Shown: positions 1 to 15,620, counted from the first letter of the stretch. The stretch: 64,000 bases of DNA from Psychrobacillus lasiicapitis (GCF_006861795.1 NZ_VDGH01000003.1:124001-188000), one strand, 5' to 3'. Notes: generated by a model from the letters alone, not told the origin. Numbers and translations are program-made.

Positions 1-122
1 TCTACTTCTAATACTTTATCGACTACTGGTGCAGGTTTTGCGTCATGCTTTTCTTTGATCAATAAAAAAGGTAATAACAAGAGACCGATGCATAGGATTA
101 GTAGTAGGATATTTTGTTTCAT
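1..122 (-). CDS. spoIID: Probable SpoIID, N-terminal fragment
   Basis: Only the first 40 codons lie in the window. The protein starts MKQNILLLILCIG, a basic residue followed by about 18 hydrophobic residues, then a charged stretch (KEKHDAKP), so it is a signal-anchor or secreted protein. SpoIID is a sporulation lytic transglycosylase used in engulfment, and in Bacillus it lies directly downstream of murA, as here; the identification rests mainly on that position. No good ribosome site precedes the ATG at 122; an in-frame ATG at 155 is an alternative start that also lacks one. Another membrane-anchored protein is possible. Confidence 0.5.
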   Translation of the reverse strand, partial: MKQNILLLILCIGLLLLPFLLIKEKHDAKPAPVVDKVLEV

Positions 123-400
123 GGGACAACTATATGCGAAGGAGGGAGTTCTCATGAGTGGATTTTTTCTGACGCAGAGAAGGTTGAAAGGAATTATTAT
201 AACGGTATATGGCGAAGGGCAACTATTTTACGCGTGAAAGCAACGAATATAAAAAAATTTATAGTAAAATTGATTTTTGATACTTAGTTTCCATTCAGAA
301 TGCCATTTCTATCTCATTCCCTTGTTAATAACATGCTAAAACGCTATTTCTGCCGTTTCTAATTTTCCCATAGATTATGCTAAGCTATTTGCGAGGTGAT

Positions 401-565
401 ATGATGATAGCCAAAAACTATTCGGCTTCGCTATATACAGAAGCTTTGCATGCTCTTTATAAAAGAATGCCTAAAAATCATTTAAAATTCTTTAAGATTC
501 AAGAGGAAATTGGTATTGCCCAAGATGCGAATCCTCTCATCCTTATGCACACGAATCCGCACTAA
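401..565 (+). pseudogene. Decayed remnant of a NERD-type nuclease-related gene
   Basis: A 54-codon open frame behind GAGGTGAT encodes a peptide with ALHALYKRMPKNH and KIQEEIGIA. This resembles the N-terminal helix of Bacillales NERD-domain proteins (pattern ALxxRLPxxHxK..I..EI). The conserved NERD domain that should follow is absent: the frame stops at 565, and in the next 80 bases fragments such as HESALKDYFL and EHNISNLEC appear only if the frame is shifted. I read it as a gene broken by frameshifts and deletion. It is on the opposite strand from its neighbours. The family assignment is from memory of the motif and is tentative. Confidence 0.35.
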
Positions 566-724
566 AAGATTATTTTCTTATCTAAAAGAGCACAATATCT
601 AATCTAGAATGCCAACAATTTTTACAGTTGAACAACAAGCATGAAGCAAAGTCGGACAGTCTCGAGGTAGAAAATATACGATGAAACTTAATAATTAACG
701 TGGCCTTGGTGGAAACCAAACAGC

Positions 725-845
725 AATGGAATAAGAAATGACTCCGTAATCGAATGCCCTTCTACCTGAAAATGGCTAAGGGAAACCAAACCCATAGTAA
801 GAGCAACCAGTCTTCGCCTGAAAGCAACCAACTCCTCCTCCAACA
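725..845 (-). repeat. Short array of TTGGTTGC-core 21-bp repeats, locus 1
   Basis: Read on the minus strand, right behind the murA terminator, the core GTTGGTTGCTTTC is followed by CTGGTTGCTCTTAC and TTTGGTTTCCCTTAGCC at about 21-bp steps, with one more distant TTTGGTTTCC. The same core and spacing occur near 28.9 kb and 42.8 kb. The rest of 566-724 holds nothing I can name. Confidence 0.55.
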
Positions 846-882
846 CAAAAAAGCACTATTCACGAATACATGAATAATGCTT
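846..882 (-). terminator. Intrinsic terminator after murA
   Basis: Inverted repeat AAGCATTATTCA / TGAATAGTGCTT with an 8-nt loop, followed on the minus strand by a T run. It lies 12 bases past the murA stop. Confidence 0.85.
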
Positions 883-893
883 TACATATAATA

Positions 894-2189
894 TTACACA
901 AATTGTATTGCTTTTTCAGGGTTCTCTGTTCCAATACGTTCAATGTCTGCACCAAGTGCTGCAAGCTTCTTGTCGAAGTCCACATAACCGCGATCTAAAT
1001 GATATAGTTCAGTTACGCGTGTGATACCTTTGGCAACTAAGCCTGCGATGATTAATGCTGCTGCTGCACGTAAGTCTGTTGCACCAACTTCTGCGCCTTG
1101 AAGATCAGATGGAGACTCCATTATAACGGAGCGACCTTCAATTTTCATGTTGCCATTCATACGGCGGAATTCTTCTACGTGCATGAAACGATTTTCAAAA
1201 ACCGTTTCTGTAATAATGCCAGTACCGTGTGCCGTCATCATTAATGCCATCATTTGTGATTGCATATCAGTTGGGAAACCAGGATGTGGCATTGTTTTAA
1301 TATCTACTGATTTTAAATCGCCACTAGCTTTTACCCGAAGGCCTTGTTCCTCTTCTGTGATTTCTACACCCATTTCTTGCATTTTTGAAATTAGAGCAGT
1401 CATATGCTCAGGTACCGCATTTTCGATAATTACATCACCTTTTGTAATAGCTGCTGCTACCATAAAAGTGCCTGCTTCTATACGATCTGGGATGATATGG
1501 TGTTCTGTGCCGTGAAGTTCATTTACTCCTTCGATACGAATTGTATCTGTACCAGCACCTTTGACTTTACCGCCCATTTCGTTGATGAAGTTAGCTAAAT
1601 CGACAATTTCCGGTTCTTTTGCAGCATTTTCGATAACAGTCGTGCCTTTTGCAAGAGCTGCTGCTGTCATAATATTTTCAGTTGCGCCGACGCTCGGTAC
1701 ATCGAGATAAATTTTGGCACCTTGTAAACGACCATTCGTTTTTGCTTCAACAAAGCCATTACCAAAAGAAATTTCTGCACCCATTGCTTCAAACCCTTTT
1801 AAATGTTGATCAATCGGACGTGATCCAATCGCACAGCCACCCGGTAGCGCAACACGAGCAAAACCGTTGCGCGCCAAAATAGGACCCATGACAAGAATAG
1901 ATGCACGCATTTTGCGCACATACTCAAATTGAGCTTCACTTGAAAGTCTATCTTGTGAATCAATAATCACTTCATTTTTTTCAGGATTGTATACTACTTC
2001 TGTATTTAAACTTTTTAAAACCTCGTTTATTGTCAAAACATCTGCAAGTGTAGGCACATCTTTAATAACGTTTTTCCCGTTTGTAGCGAGCAATGCCGCA
2101 GCAAGTACTGGTAGAACGGCGTTTTTTGCACCTTCTACTCGAACCTTCCCGTTTAACGTTTGGCCACCTTTAACAATGATTTTATCCAC
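894..2189 (-). CDS. murA: UDP-N-acetylglucosamine 1-carboxyvinyltransferase MurA (MurAA-type)
   Basis: Transfers enolpyruvate from PEP to UDP-GlcNAc, the first committed step of peptidoglycan precursor synthesis, in the cytosol. At 431 residues it is full length for the two-domain EPSP-synthase fold. K22-N23 (GAKNAVLP) and the catalytic loop [11 protein letters not shown] with Cys119 are present, as is [11 protein letters not shown] near the second substrate site. The start is GTG at 2189, preceded by GGAGGG about 8 bases upstream. The Cys at the fosfomycin site implies normal sensitivity. A second copy lies at 24728-26005. It follows the atp operon as in Bacillus, where this is the essential copy. 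Confidence 0.97.
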   Translation of the reverse strand: MDKIIVKGGQTLNGKVRVEGAKNAVLPVLAAALLATNGKNVIKDVPTLADVLTINEVLKSLNTEVVYNPEKNEVIIDSQDRLSSEAQFEYVRKMRASILVMGPILARNGFARVALPGGCAIGSRPIDQHLKGFEAMGAEISFGNGFVEAKTNGRLQGAKIYLDVPSVGATENIMTAAALAKGTTVIENAAKEPEIVDLANFINEMGGKVKGAGTDTIRIEGVNELHGTEHHIIPDRIEAGTFMVAAAITKGDVIIENAVPEHMTALISKMQEMGVEITEEEQGLRVKASGDLKSVDIKTMPHPGFPTDMQSQMMALMMTAHGTGIITETVFENRFMHVEEFRRMNGNMKIEGRSVIMESPSDLQGAEVGATDLRAAAALIIAGLVAKGITRVTELYHLDRGYVDFDKKLAALGADIERIGTENPEKAIQFV

Positions 2190-2454
2190 TTCGTTCCCTC
2201 CGCGTTCTTATCCTCATTTGCTTTATATAAAAGAAATATGTATGATGTCATATTTAGGTATTCAAAACAATATTCATCATACAACGTAATTCGACTATAT
2301 ACAAGCATCAAAAACACTATTTTCAATGTCTAATTCAGTATATTTTCTTGTTGTATTATACGTAATACCCAGGCTTTTCGTGTAGATAATTTTTATTACC
2401 CTCTATAGCTTTAAACAAAACCTATTCGACAAACTATTTCCCAGGAAATACGAG

Positions 2455-2516
2455 CAGATTCTACATGCTCATACAAACTTGTCCAATATTTGCATGAGCA
2501 TATAGGATCTGTTTTT
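2455..2516 (+). other. Long hairpin behind the DUF1146 gene
   Basis: CAGATTCTACATGCTCATACAAA pairs imperfectly with TTTGCATGAGCATATAGGATCTG (stem about 23 bp, short loop). A T run follows only on the plus strand, although the gene that ends here (2515) is on minus. It may act as a bidirectional or 3'-end protecting hairpin. The remaining bases of 2190-2514 show no gene; ywmB, which sits here in B. subtilis, is missing. Confidence 0.5.
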
Positions 2517-2751
2517 AATTAAAGAAAAATTGTAATTGATCTGACCATGCAGTTAGGTTCAAGAAAAAATTGGCGACAATTGATCCTATTGTAATGCTTC
2601 CCAAAATGAATAAAAGCTGTGCTTGAAACACATGATTCTTTTTAATTATTCTGTCCAGCATAAGTGCCTGTAATGCATAGAAAGAAATTCCGATAAAAAA
2701 AATATTTGCTAAAATCGCTAGTACTGCTTGTTCGCTATTTAATAAACCCAT
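2515..2751 (-). CDS. ywzB: DUF1146 family membrane protein (YwzB-like)
   Basis: A 78-residue protein of two hydrophobic segments (about residues 8-30 and 44-66) separated by a basic loop (DRIIKKNH), consistent with a small two-pass membrane protein. DUF1146 genes are found directly downstream of atpC in many Bacillales, and that placement holds here (145 bases past atpC). Its function is unknown. The length is typical of the family. Confidence 0.85.
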   Translation of the reverse strand: MGLLNSEQAVLAILANIFFIGISFYALQALMLDRIIKKNHVFQAQLLFILGSITIGSIVANFFLNLTAWSDQLQFFFN

Positions 2752-2895
2752 TTTTCATCGTCCTCCATTTTATTTTCCTTTCCTTACTAGTTAGTTATAA
2801 AAAAAACGCTAGATTAGTATTATAACATCACAAACTATGTATTCAAGAAAAAACGGGCAGAACTTTATCTGCCCGTTCCATAATGCAAAATATAG

Positions 2896-3321
<426 letters not shown>

Positions 3322-3324
3322 TTA

Positions 3325-5651
<2,327 letters not shown>

Positions 5652-5681
5652 TTATCGTTTTTTTTCACTTAGACTTTAGAA

Positions 5682-7202
<1,521 letters not shown>

Positions 7203-7217
7203 TCAAAATTCATAATA

Positions 7218-7754
7218 TTAACCGATCAAATTACGTTTTAAACGATCTAGCTTTGTGCTAAGACTGCTGTCGTAAATGCGGTTTCCGATTTGAACACGCA
7301 TTCCACCAATAATGGATGGATCTACAATGTTTTGAATACGTAAAGATTGTTTTCCGACATTTTTCGCAAATACAGCTGAAACGTTTGCACGCTCTTGTTC
7401 TGATAACTCGCGAGTCGTATACACTTTCGCGTCTGCAATACCTTGTGCATCGTTCGAAAGTACCATAAATTCAGTAATAATATCTGATACTTCTCCTAAT
7501 CTTTTCTTATCGATCAATACTAAAAGTGTATTAATGACGATTGGATTAGCATCTTTGAAAATCTCACGGATTAACGCTTTTTTCTTATCTAGTGATAGCT
7601 TCGGTGAAGTGAATAATGTCTTCACTTCTTTGTTGCCGTTCCAAACAAGTTTAAGTTCACGTAAATCATTCTCAACAGATGGAATTTCGTTTTTTTGTTG
7701 TGCTAGCTCGAATAATGCGATTGCGTATCGTTTTGCTGCAGTTGAATTACTCAA
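7218..7754 (-). CDS. atpH: F1Fo ATP synthase delta subunit
   Basis: Peripheral-stalk subunit that binds the top of F1. The 178 residues show the N-terminal helical domain ([15 protein letters not shown]) and the C-terminal segment [20 protein letters not shown]. The start is TTG at 7754, overlapping the atpF stop in a TTGA junction, so translation is probably coupled to atpF. Confidence 0.96.
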   Translation of the reverse strand: MSNSTAAKRYAIALFELAQQKNEIPSVENDLRELKLVWNGNKEVKTLFTSPKLSLDKKKALIREIFKDANPIVINTLLVLIDKKRLGEVSDIITEFMVLSNDAQGIADAKVYTTRELSEQERANVSAVFAKNVGKQSLRIQNIVDPSIIGGMRVQIGNRIYDSSLSTKLDRLKRNLIG

Positions 7755-8275
7755 TTAGCTTCCCCTGCCTTCGCAATCGTTGCCTCGATTAGCGCACGAT
7801 TATCTTCTTCCGAAACTTCTTTTTCAAGAACTTTCGACGCTGCAAGTACAGAAAGTGAAACTACTTCTTGTCGTACTGCTGCAATCGCTCTTTCTTTTTC
7901 TGTCTCGATTTCACGAACAGCTGATTCTTTCAAACGCGCAGCTTCTGTACGAGCAGTCGTGATAATATCTTCACGAGATGCTTCTCCTTGCTTCTTCGCA
8001 TTTTCTACAATCGCTAATGCTTCTGTACGCGCTTCTTTTAGTAAGTCACGTTGTTCTTCAAGTAAACGCTGTGATTCTTGGCGACTATTTTCAGCTGCTT
8101 CGATTTCACTTGCGATCAACTCTTCACGTTGAGTCATAATTCCCATAAGTGGACCCCATGCTACTTTCTTCAAAAGAGCCATAAGTAATAAGAAGAAGAA
8201 TAGTGTAGCGATGATATCCCAAATGTTTAATCCGTCATGGCCACTAGCACCAAGGACTAGGTAATCAAAAGACAC
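7751..8275 (-). CDS. atpF: F1Fo ATP synthase b subunit
   Basis: Membrane-anchored peripheral stalk. It has one N-terminal hydrophobic segment (about residues 17-37, [21 protein letters not shown]) and a long charged helix rich in E, A, K and R that dimerises. The 174 residues match the family. The start is GTG at 8275 behind AAGGAGTG. It overlaps atpH by 4 bases. Confidence 0.96.
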   Translation of the reverse strand: MSFDYLVLGASGHDGLNIWDIIATLFFFLLLMALLKKVAWGPLMGIMTQREELIASEIEAAENSRQESQRLLEEQRDLLKEARTEALAIVENAKKQGEASREDIITTARTEAARLKESAVREIETEKERAIAAVRQEVVSLSVLAASKVLEKEVSEEDNRALIEATIAKAGEAN

Positions 8276-8375
8276 GATTGTTTCACTCCTTTCAAACGCT
8301 ATTAAGAGAACTTGCTTTTAAAATCTTGCTTTTATCATGTAAATAATTTATTATTGTTTTCTAATTCATAAAGAG

Positions 8376-8399
8376 AATGGCGGATTGGTTTCCGCCATT
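8376..8399 (-). other. Intercistronic hairpin between atpE and atpF
   Basis: AATGGCGG / CCGCCATT form a perfect 8-bp stem with an 8-base loop just behind the atpE stop. There is no T run, so it is not a classical terminator. It could protect the 3' end of an atpE-containing processed mRNA; atpE is needed in about tenfold excess over most other subunits. Confidence 0.6.
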
Positions 8400-8417
8400 A
8401 TAGACTTGTCTAATATA

Positions 8418-8645
<228 letters not shown>

Positions 8646-8705
8646 TTAATTTCCTCCTTGGAATGTTGTTTTGTTTTATTTTTGCTTAAAAATCAAGCAA
8701 TTATA

Positions 8706-9437
<732 letters not shown>

Positions 9438-9448
9438 TCACATACTCA

Positions 9449-9820
9449 TTACTGATTTTTTGAATGAAACATAACTCGTTCTACTAAAAGCAGAACATAG
9501 GGAATCATTAAACCAATTACCGTGCTAATAAGATGAATATACTGTGGAAGGGCAAGGGCAATGGCAACAGCTGCAATTCCAGATCCAAAGCGGAATACTG
9601 TTCCTAAACCTGCTCGTCCTTTTTCACCAGATAACACTCGATCAAATTTCTCCATTCTACGAGTTAGAATCCAGAAATTATACAAACCAAACAACGAACC
9701 TAGTGCTAAGCCTGCAAAAATTGTCGAATATGGGGTGAATCCCCAACCTAGCGCACATACTGCGAGCAAAAAAAATATGTATTTCTTCTGCTTAGTAAAA
9801 ATACGTTGCATTTCTAGCAT
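9449..9820 (-). CDS. atpI: ATP synthase subunit I (AtpI)
   Basis: A 123-residue protein with four hydrophobic segments; AtpI assists assembly of the c-ring. It lies between atpZ and atpB as in Bacillales. An ATG three codons in (MQRIFTKQ) is an alternative start, but AGGAGA at the end of atpZ favours 9820. Confidence 0.85.
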   Translation of the reverse strand: MLEMQRIFTKQKKYIFFLLAVCALGWGFTPYSTIFAGLALGSLFGLYNFWILTRRMEKFDRVLSGEKGRAGLGTVFRFGSGIAAVAIALALPQYIHLISTVIGLMIPYVLLLVERVMFHSKNQ

Positions 9821-9826
9821 TGTTCA

Positions 9827-10060
9827 TTAGTCTCCTGAATTATATTTTCGAATGGTAGTAATAAGCGCTAACACACCAGACATAAGACCTAGTAGTAAGC
9901 AAATTATTAAAAAAATTGGAGTAGTTCCATATGTTTTATCTATCCACATTCCTGTGAATATTCCTATTAATATAGAACCTACAAGCTGTGAGAGAATCGC
10001 TGAATATAATGCTATCCCTTGTAACGGACGTCTTGCGTGACGCATAAATAGAATCCTCAT
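9827..10060 (-). CDS. atpZ: AtpZ/AtpI family protein, first gene of the atp operon
   Basis: Two hydrophobic segments (LYSAILSQLVGSILIGIFTG and IFLIICLLLGLMSGVLALI) after a basic N-terminus fit AtpZ, a small two-pass protein linked to c-ring assembly or Mg2+/Ca2+ transport in alkaliphilic Bacillus. I choose the ATG at 10060 because GCAGGAAA precedes it; an in-frame ATG at 10072 has no ribosome site. Seven bases separate it from atpI. Confidence 0.8.
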   Translation of the reverse strand: MRILFMRHARRPLQGIALYSAILSQLVGSILIGIFTGMWIDKTYGTTPIFLIICLLLGLMSGVLALITTIRKYNSGD

Positions 10061-10139
10061 GTTTTCCTGCATTAAGTAAAAACTGTGAATCTAGTAGAAA
10101 GTAGATGTGACAAGGTGTTTCGCGCATGAAACCCCTATC

Positions 10140-10185
10140 ATTGACATCCTTTGTAAGCATACAATAGGGGCAATTTGATGTCAAT
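10140..10185 (-). promoter_or_regulatory. Sigma-A promoter of the atp operon, inside a 9-bp inverted repeat
   Basis: On the minus strand TTGACA (10184-10179), a 17-base spacer and TATGCT (10161-10156) form a near-consensus promoter about 95 bases upstream of atpZ. The -35 box is part of one arm (ATTGACATC) of an inverted repeat whose other arm (GATGTCAAT) lies just past the -10 box, which would suit an operator. Coordinates may be off by one. Confidence 0.7.
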
Positions 10186-10336
10186 TGGTAAGAGTGAAAA
10201 ACTTCACAAATACTTCTTATTTGACATCGGTTTGACAAATTTAAAAGAAATGTGGAAACTACTTGCTTGTCAGCAGACCATTTTTATGGCCAAGCTACTT
10301 TCACTACTAGTTTTTCACTTAAATAGGGTAGAGTTT

Positions 10337-11460
<1,124 letters not shown>

Positions 11461-11494
11461 AAAAAAGCTACCTTTCTATACTAAAAAAGGTAGC
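11461..11494 (-). terminator. Intrinsic terminator after glyA
   Basis: GCTACCTTT / AAAGGTAGC inverted repeat followed by TTTTTT on the minus strand, about 20 bases past the glyA stop. Confidence 0.85.
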
Positions 11495-11513
11495 CTACTT
11501 TCAAATTATTGTA

Positions 11514-12749
11514 TTAATTATACAATGGATATTTATTTGTTAAAGCTGCAACGCGGTCTTTTGCTTCTTGAATTACTTCTGCGTCTTCGTGATTTTTCAA
11601 TAGTTTTGCGATGATTGCTGCAATTTCCTTCATCTCTTCTTCTTTGAATCCGCGAGAAGTTACTGCTGGTGTTCCTAGACGAACGCCTGAAGTAATGAAT
11701 GGACTTTGTGTTTCATAAGGAATTGTATTTTTGTTAACAGTGATTCCTACTTCGTCCAGAACGTGTTCAGCAACTTTACCTGTAAGATCAAGTGCAGAAA
11801 CGTCTACTAGCATTACGTGATTGTCTGTACCACCAGATACGATACGAAGACCTTCTGCTACTAAACTATCTGCTAGTGTCTTAGCGTTTGCGATTACTTG
11901 CGCTTGGTATTCTTTGAAGGCAGGTTGTTGTGCTTCTCCAAATGCAACTGCTTTCGCTGCAATCACATGCATTAGTGGACCACCTTGAATTCCAGGGAAG
12001 ATTGTTTTATCAATTTTCTTCGCGAATTCATCTGTTGTTAGGATTAATCCTCCGCGTGGTCCACGTAATGTTTTATGGGTTGTTGACGTTACAAAATGTG
12101 CATGCGGAACTGGATTTGGATGAAGACCTGCAGCAACTAGTCCTGCAATATGAGCCATATCTACAAATAGGTATGCGCCGATTTCATCTGCAATTTCACG
12201 GAATTTAGCGAAGTCAATTGTACGTGAGTATGCACTTGCTCCTGCAACGATCATTTTTGGTTTGTGCTCTAATGCAATTACTCGAACTTCTTCGTAATCG
12301 ATTAGTTCTGTCTCTTTACTTACACCGTACTCGATGAAGTTATATTGAATTCCACTAAAGTTTACAGGGGAACCATGTGTTAAATGCCCACCATGTGATA
12401 AATTCATACCTAAAATTGTGTCACCTGGTTGCAAAGCTGTCATGTAAACCGCCATATTCGCTTGTGAACCGGAATGGGGTTGTACATTGGCATGCTCTGC
12501 TCCGAAAATTTCTTTCAAACGATCACGAGCAATATTTTCTACTACGTCCACGTGCTCACAGCCACCATAGTAGCGTTTACCTGGGTAGCCTTCTGCATAT
12601 TTATTAGTCAATACTGAACCTTGTGCTTCCATAACTGCTTCGGATACAAAGTTTTCAGACGCGATTAACTCGATATTGGTTTGTTGACGTTTTTTCTCCG
12701 CAAGCATCGCTTCGTATACTGCTGGATCTTGTGCTAAAATTTTCTGCAT
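11514..12749 (-). CDS. glyA: Serine hydroxymethyltransferase
   Basis: PLP enzyme that interconverts serine and glycine with tetrahydrofolate, the main one-carbon source. The 411 residues carry the PLP-lysine motif [14 protein letters not shown] and the N-terminal [21 protein letters not shown]. It is the last gene of an rpiB-ywlG-glyA group (21-base gap), ended by a terminator. Confidence 0.98.
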   Translation of the reverse strand: MQKILAQDPAVYEAMLAEKKRQQTNIELIASENFVSEAVMEAQGSVLTNKYAEGYPGKRYYGGCEHVDVVENIARDRLKEIFGAEHANVQPHSGSQANMAVYMTALQPGDTILGMNLSHGGHLTHGSPVNFSGIQYNFIEYGVSKETELIDYEEVRVIALEHKPKMIVAGASAYSRTIDFAKFREIADEIGAYLFVDMAHIAGLVAAGLHPNPVPHAHFVTSTTHKTLRGPRGGLILTTDEFAKKIDKTIFPGIQGGPLMHVIAAKAVAFGEAQQPAFKEYQAQVIANAKTLADSLVAEGLRIVSGGTDNHVMLVDVSALDLTGKVAEHVLDEVGITVNKNTIPYETQSPFITSGVRLGTPAVTSRGFKEEEMKEIAAIIAKLLKNHEDAEVIQEAKDRVAALTNKYPLYN

Positions 12750-12770
12750 TTCTCATTTCCTCCTCTAATA

Positions 12771-13316
12771 TCAACCGTAAAATGCACGTTCTCCACCAAT
12801 TAGTTTCGGACGTGTGTTTGCAATCGTCACGACTGCTCCCCCAATTTGTTTTGTGGACACGCGAATTGGAACAGCTACAGGCTGCAGCTGCATACCAATA
12901 AGGGTTTGTCCTATATCAATGCCGGCACGTGCTTGGACCTGCTCGACTACGACTGGGTCTTGGAATTTTGTGTACGCATAAGCAGACATGGAGCCGCCTG
13001 CACGAACAACTGGAATAACAGAAACTTCCGGTAATCTATAAAGCTTTTGCGTTTTTCTTTCCATTGTTATAGCGCGATTGATATGCTCGCAGCCTTGAAA
13101 AGCTAAATGCACCTTGTTACGCTTTGCAAATGCTTGCAATGGTCCATATAAGATTTCCGCCACTTCTAAACCACCGGCAGTTCCTATTTTTTTCCCTATA
13201 ATTTCTGAGGTTGAACAGCCGATAACAAAAAGATCATCTTCGTGAAAGTCAATTTGCTGCTCTACTTCCAGCAGAAGCTGTTCTATTTGCTCTTTCCACA
13301 AATCTTTTGCTTCCAT
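12771..13316 (-). CDS. ywlG: TIGR01440/UPF0340 family protein YwlG
   Basis: A 181-residue conserved protein of unknown function found between rpiB and glyA in Bacillales. Visible features are CSTSEIIGKKIG near residue 35, VIPVVRAGGSMSAYAY and ARAGIDIGQTLIGM. Its length and context match the family. It is spaced 19 bases from rpiB and 21 from glyA, so it is probably co-transcribed. Confidence 0.9.
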   Translation of the reverse strand: MEAKDLWKEQIEQLLLEVEQQIDFHEDDLFVIGCSTSEIIGKKIGTAGGLEVAEILYGPLQAFAKRNKVHLAFQGCEHINRAITMERKTQKLYRLPEVSVIPVVRAGGSMSAYAYTKFQDPVVVEQVQARAGIDIGQTLIGMQLQPVAVPIRVSTKQIGGAVVTIANTRPKLIGGERAFYG

Positions 13317-13335
13317 CTGAAAATCCCCTTCTTCC

Positions 13336-13773
13336 TCAGTTTTCTAAAGCTGTTATTTTTTCTACGCGGCGCGTATGGCGTCCGCCTTCGAAATCTTGTG
13401 CAAGCCAAGTCGCAACGATTTCTCTTGCAAGTCCTGGACCAATTACTCGTTCTCCCATTGCAAGTACGTTGGAGTCATTATGGCATCTTGTTGCCTTTGC
13501 CGAAAATACATCATGCACTAACGCACATCTAATACCTTTTACTTTGTTTGCCGCAATCGACATACCAATGCCTGTACCGCAAATTAAAATACCACGATCA
13601 AACTCCCCACTTACTACACCTTCTGTTACCGGTATTGCATAGTCAGGATAGTCAACAGAATCGTCACTCGTTGGACCAAAATCTTCATAAGAAAGTCCGA
13701 GCTCTTCTAGTTGTTGTATAATTTCCTTGCGAAGATTATTTCCACCATGATCAGAAGAAATTGCAATTTTCAA
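13336..13773 (-). CDS. rpiB: Ribose-5-phosphate isomerase B
   Basis: Interconverts ribose-5-phosphate and ribulose-5-phosphate in the non-oxidative pentose phosphate pathway. The 145-residue LacAB/RpiB fold shows SSDHGG at the N-terminus and the catalytic cysteine in ILICGTGIGMSIAANK. The ATG start lies behind AGAGGGA. It heads the ywlG-glyA group, downstream of a terminator that closes the chemotaxis gene. Confidence 0.96.
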   Translation of the reverse strand: MKIAISSDHGGNNLRKEIIQQLEELGLSYEDFGPTSDDSVDYPDYAIPVTEGVVSGEFDRGILICGTGIGMSIAANKVKGIRCALVHDVFSAKATRCHNDSNVLAMGERVIGPGLAREIVATWLAQDFEGGRHTRRVEKITALEN

Positions 13774-13825
13774 TTTGTTCCCTCTTTTCTGTTTTAGTAC
13801 TCCACTTCATCATACCATTTATCTG

Positions 13826-13862
13826 CGAAAAAAAATACAATTCACGCAAAGTGAATTGTATT
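13826..13862 (-). terminator. Intrinsic terminator after the chemotaxis receptor gene
   Basis: ATACAATTCAC / GTGAATTGTAT with a 5-base loop, followed by seven or more T on the minus strand, directly behind the stop at 13871. Confidence 0.9.
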
Positions 13863-13870
13863 TAAAGTAT

Positions 13871-15178
13871 CTATTTTGACGAATTTCTGTCAAATTGCGA
13901 AATTACCTTGAATAATTCTTCCGATTGTTGCTTTAATCCGAACGATAAGCGGTCAATTTGTTCGATTGATCGTGCTTGTTCATCTGTTGCACTTCTTACT
14001 TCTTCTGCTCCTGCAGATGTTTCTTCAGCAATAGCAGCTACCTCTTGAGATTGACGAGCAGTATTTTCGATATTCGTTAATTGTTTTTCTACTAATGAAG
14101 AAATTTCGGCCACGGATTCCGCCATATGATGGATTTTATCCGACATTCCTTCTACCGCCTCATTCGTTTCAGAAACACGTTTCGCTTCTCCCACTGCAAA
14201 GTTTACTTGATTGGTCATCTGATGAACAACCGTTTGTACATCGGTTTGAATGGCGTTGATTAATGAAGAAATCCCTTGAACAGCTTTGCCGCTCTCATCT
14301 GCTAGTTTACGAACTTCCTCTGCCACTACCGCAAAACCTTTTCCATGTTCTCCAGCACGCGCAGCTTCGATCGATGCATTTAATGCAAGTAAATTCGTTT
14401 GAGCCGCAATATCACCTACTAGTTGAATAATATTTTCCACTTTCCCGGCATTTACTTCGAGCTGTTTTACATTGACTAAAGCCGCTTCGCTACCAGTAGC
14501 AACTTGTTGGATACCATTTACAAGCGATTGAATGACTTCGGTTGTTTGCGCCAATCCTTGAATCATTTCCTTAGACTGTCCGTTTGACTTTTCTGCACGC
14601 ATATTGACTTCAGAGGCAAGAACTCGAACGTCTTCCACAGACTCCACCGTTTCTTGTACAGCAACAGCCGAATGCTCTGCCCCTTCGGAAATTTGTGCAA
14701 TCGTTTGTGCAATCGCCTCTGCCTGATCAGCAGCTACAGAGGATTGCTGGGATAATTGTTGCACCGTATTATTCGTTTTCTCAAAGTTATCTTCAATGCT
14801 TTGAACCATTTCTCTTAAATTGACAAGCATTGATTGAAAAGCGATTGAAACAGATTGGATTTCATCCTTCGATTTCGGTACTTCCACGTCCACACCAATT
14901 TTACCTTCTGATGCCAGTGTTGCTACCTTTTCCAAATTAAATAAAGGTTTAATAATTAGTCCGCTGAAAAAATAGGCTAGTATACCGGACCAAATTATAC
15001 CTAATGCATACATAGCAATCTCAAACCCAAGCGAATTTGTCGCATTTTCAAAAAGTAAAGGCTGTACAAAATTGATGAACAATGCACTCGTTGTATATGT
15101 AACCAACGCTAGAACTGTAACAAATAAAACAATTTTCTTTTGAATTCCAAATGAGTAACGCTTTTTTTCAGTTGTCAT
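13871..15178 (-). CDS. Methyl-accepting chemotaxis protein with minimal sensor
   Basis: 435 residues: two membrane segments (about 14-35 and 52-73) joined by an external loop of only about 17 residues, a HAMP-like linker (about 74-125), then a long coiled-coil signalling domain with the hairpin tip [18 protein letters not shown] that binds CheA/CheW. Alternating Q/E-rich patches could be methylation sites. With no ligand-binding domain it probably senses through the membrane segments or a partner. It starts one base after the ywlE stop, so the two are likely co-transcribed; this receptor is not part of the B. subtilis ywl cluster. Confidence 0.9.
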   Translation of the reverse strand: MTTEKKRYSFGIQKKIVLFVTVLALVTYTTSALFINFVQPLLFENATNSLGFEIAMYALGIIWSGILAYFFSGLIIKPLFNLEKVATLASEGKIGVDVEVPKSKDEIQSVSIAFQSMLVNLREMVQSIEDNFEKTNNTVQQLSQQSSVAADQAEAIAQTIAQISEGAEHSAVAVQETVESVEDVRVLASEVNMRAEKSNGQSKEMIQGLAQTTEVIQSLVNGIQQVATGSEAALVNVKQLEVNAGKVENIIQLVGDIAAQTNLLALNASIEAARAGEHGKGFAVVAEEVRKLADESGKAVQGISSLINAIQTDVQTVVHQMTNQVNFAVGEAKRVSETNEAVEGMSDKIHHMAESVAEISSLVEKQLTNIENTARQSQEVAAIAEETSAGAEEVRSATDEQARSIEQIDRLSFGLKQQSEELFKVISQFDRNSSK

Positions 15179-15179
15179 C

Positions 15180-15620
15180 CTAATCCCCCTGGAGTTTTTT
15201 CACTAGTCCGTCTGTAAGTGTGTTTAGTTCTTGAAATGTGTACTCATATGTACGTAAATCGCCTCCATAAGGATCGGAAACATCTTGTGCATTTTCAGGT
15301 GTCACAAACTCTTTGTACATATACACTTTGGAAATAGCCTGTGGAAATGAATAAATAATCGCTTGCTTATGGGATGCAGTCATTGTTAGAACGAGATCCG
15401 CCCAATCCACTAATGCTTCGTTCATTGCAGCGGACTCATGGATAAAAGGTATATTTTCATTCTCTAAGACTTTTTGCCCATTAAGAGACATTTCGCCGCC
15501 ATCCATCGCATAAATACCTGCGGAACGGACCTGGATATTCCCTATCTCTCGAGCCTTTAAGATTGCTTCTGCCATTGGACTTCGACACGTATTACCTGTA
15601 CACACAAACAAAATATTCAT
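15180..15620 (-). CDS. ywlE: Low-molecular-weight protein-arginine phosphatase YwlE
   Basis: The 146-residue protein begins with the phosphatase loop [13 protein letters not shown] (Cys7, Arg13). Thr11 in this loop is the residue associated with phospho-arginine over phospho-tyrosine specificity in B. subtilis YwlE. The acid loop SDPYGG supplies the catalytic aspartate. It removes arginine phosphates added by the McsB kinase in stress-protein control. The neighbourhood (mntP upstream, rpiB downstream) matches Bacillus. Confidence 0.93.
   Translation of the reverse strand: MNILFVCTGNTCRSPMAEAILKAREIGNIQVRSAGIYAMDGGEMSLNGQKVLENENIPFIHESAAMNEALVDWADLVLTMTASHKQAIIYSFPQAISKVYMYKEFVTPENAQDVSDPYGGDLRTYEYTFQELNTLTDGLVKKLQGD

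Noticed and set aside
153-236. 27-residue plus-strand peptide behind AAGGAGGGA
   Set aside because: The ribosome site is good, but the peptide is short, opposite to the probable spoIID start and without recognisable features; not enough to call.
1147-1515. 122-residue plus-strand frame inside murA
   Set aside because: Antisense shadow of the strongly conserved murA.
9936-10238. 100-residue minus-strand frame overlapping atpZ
   Set aside because: It runs through the atp promoter into atpZ out of frame and has no ribosome site.
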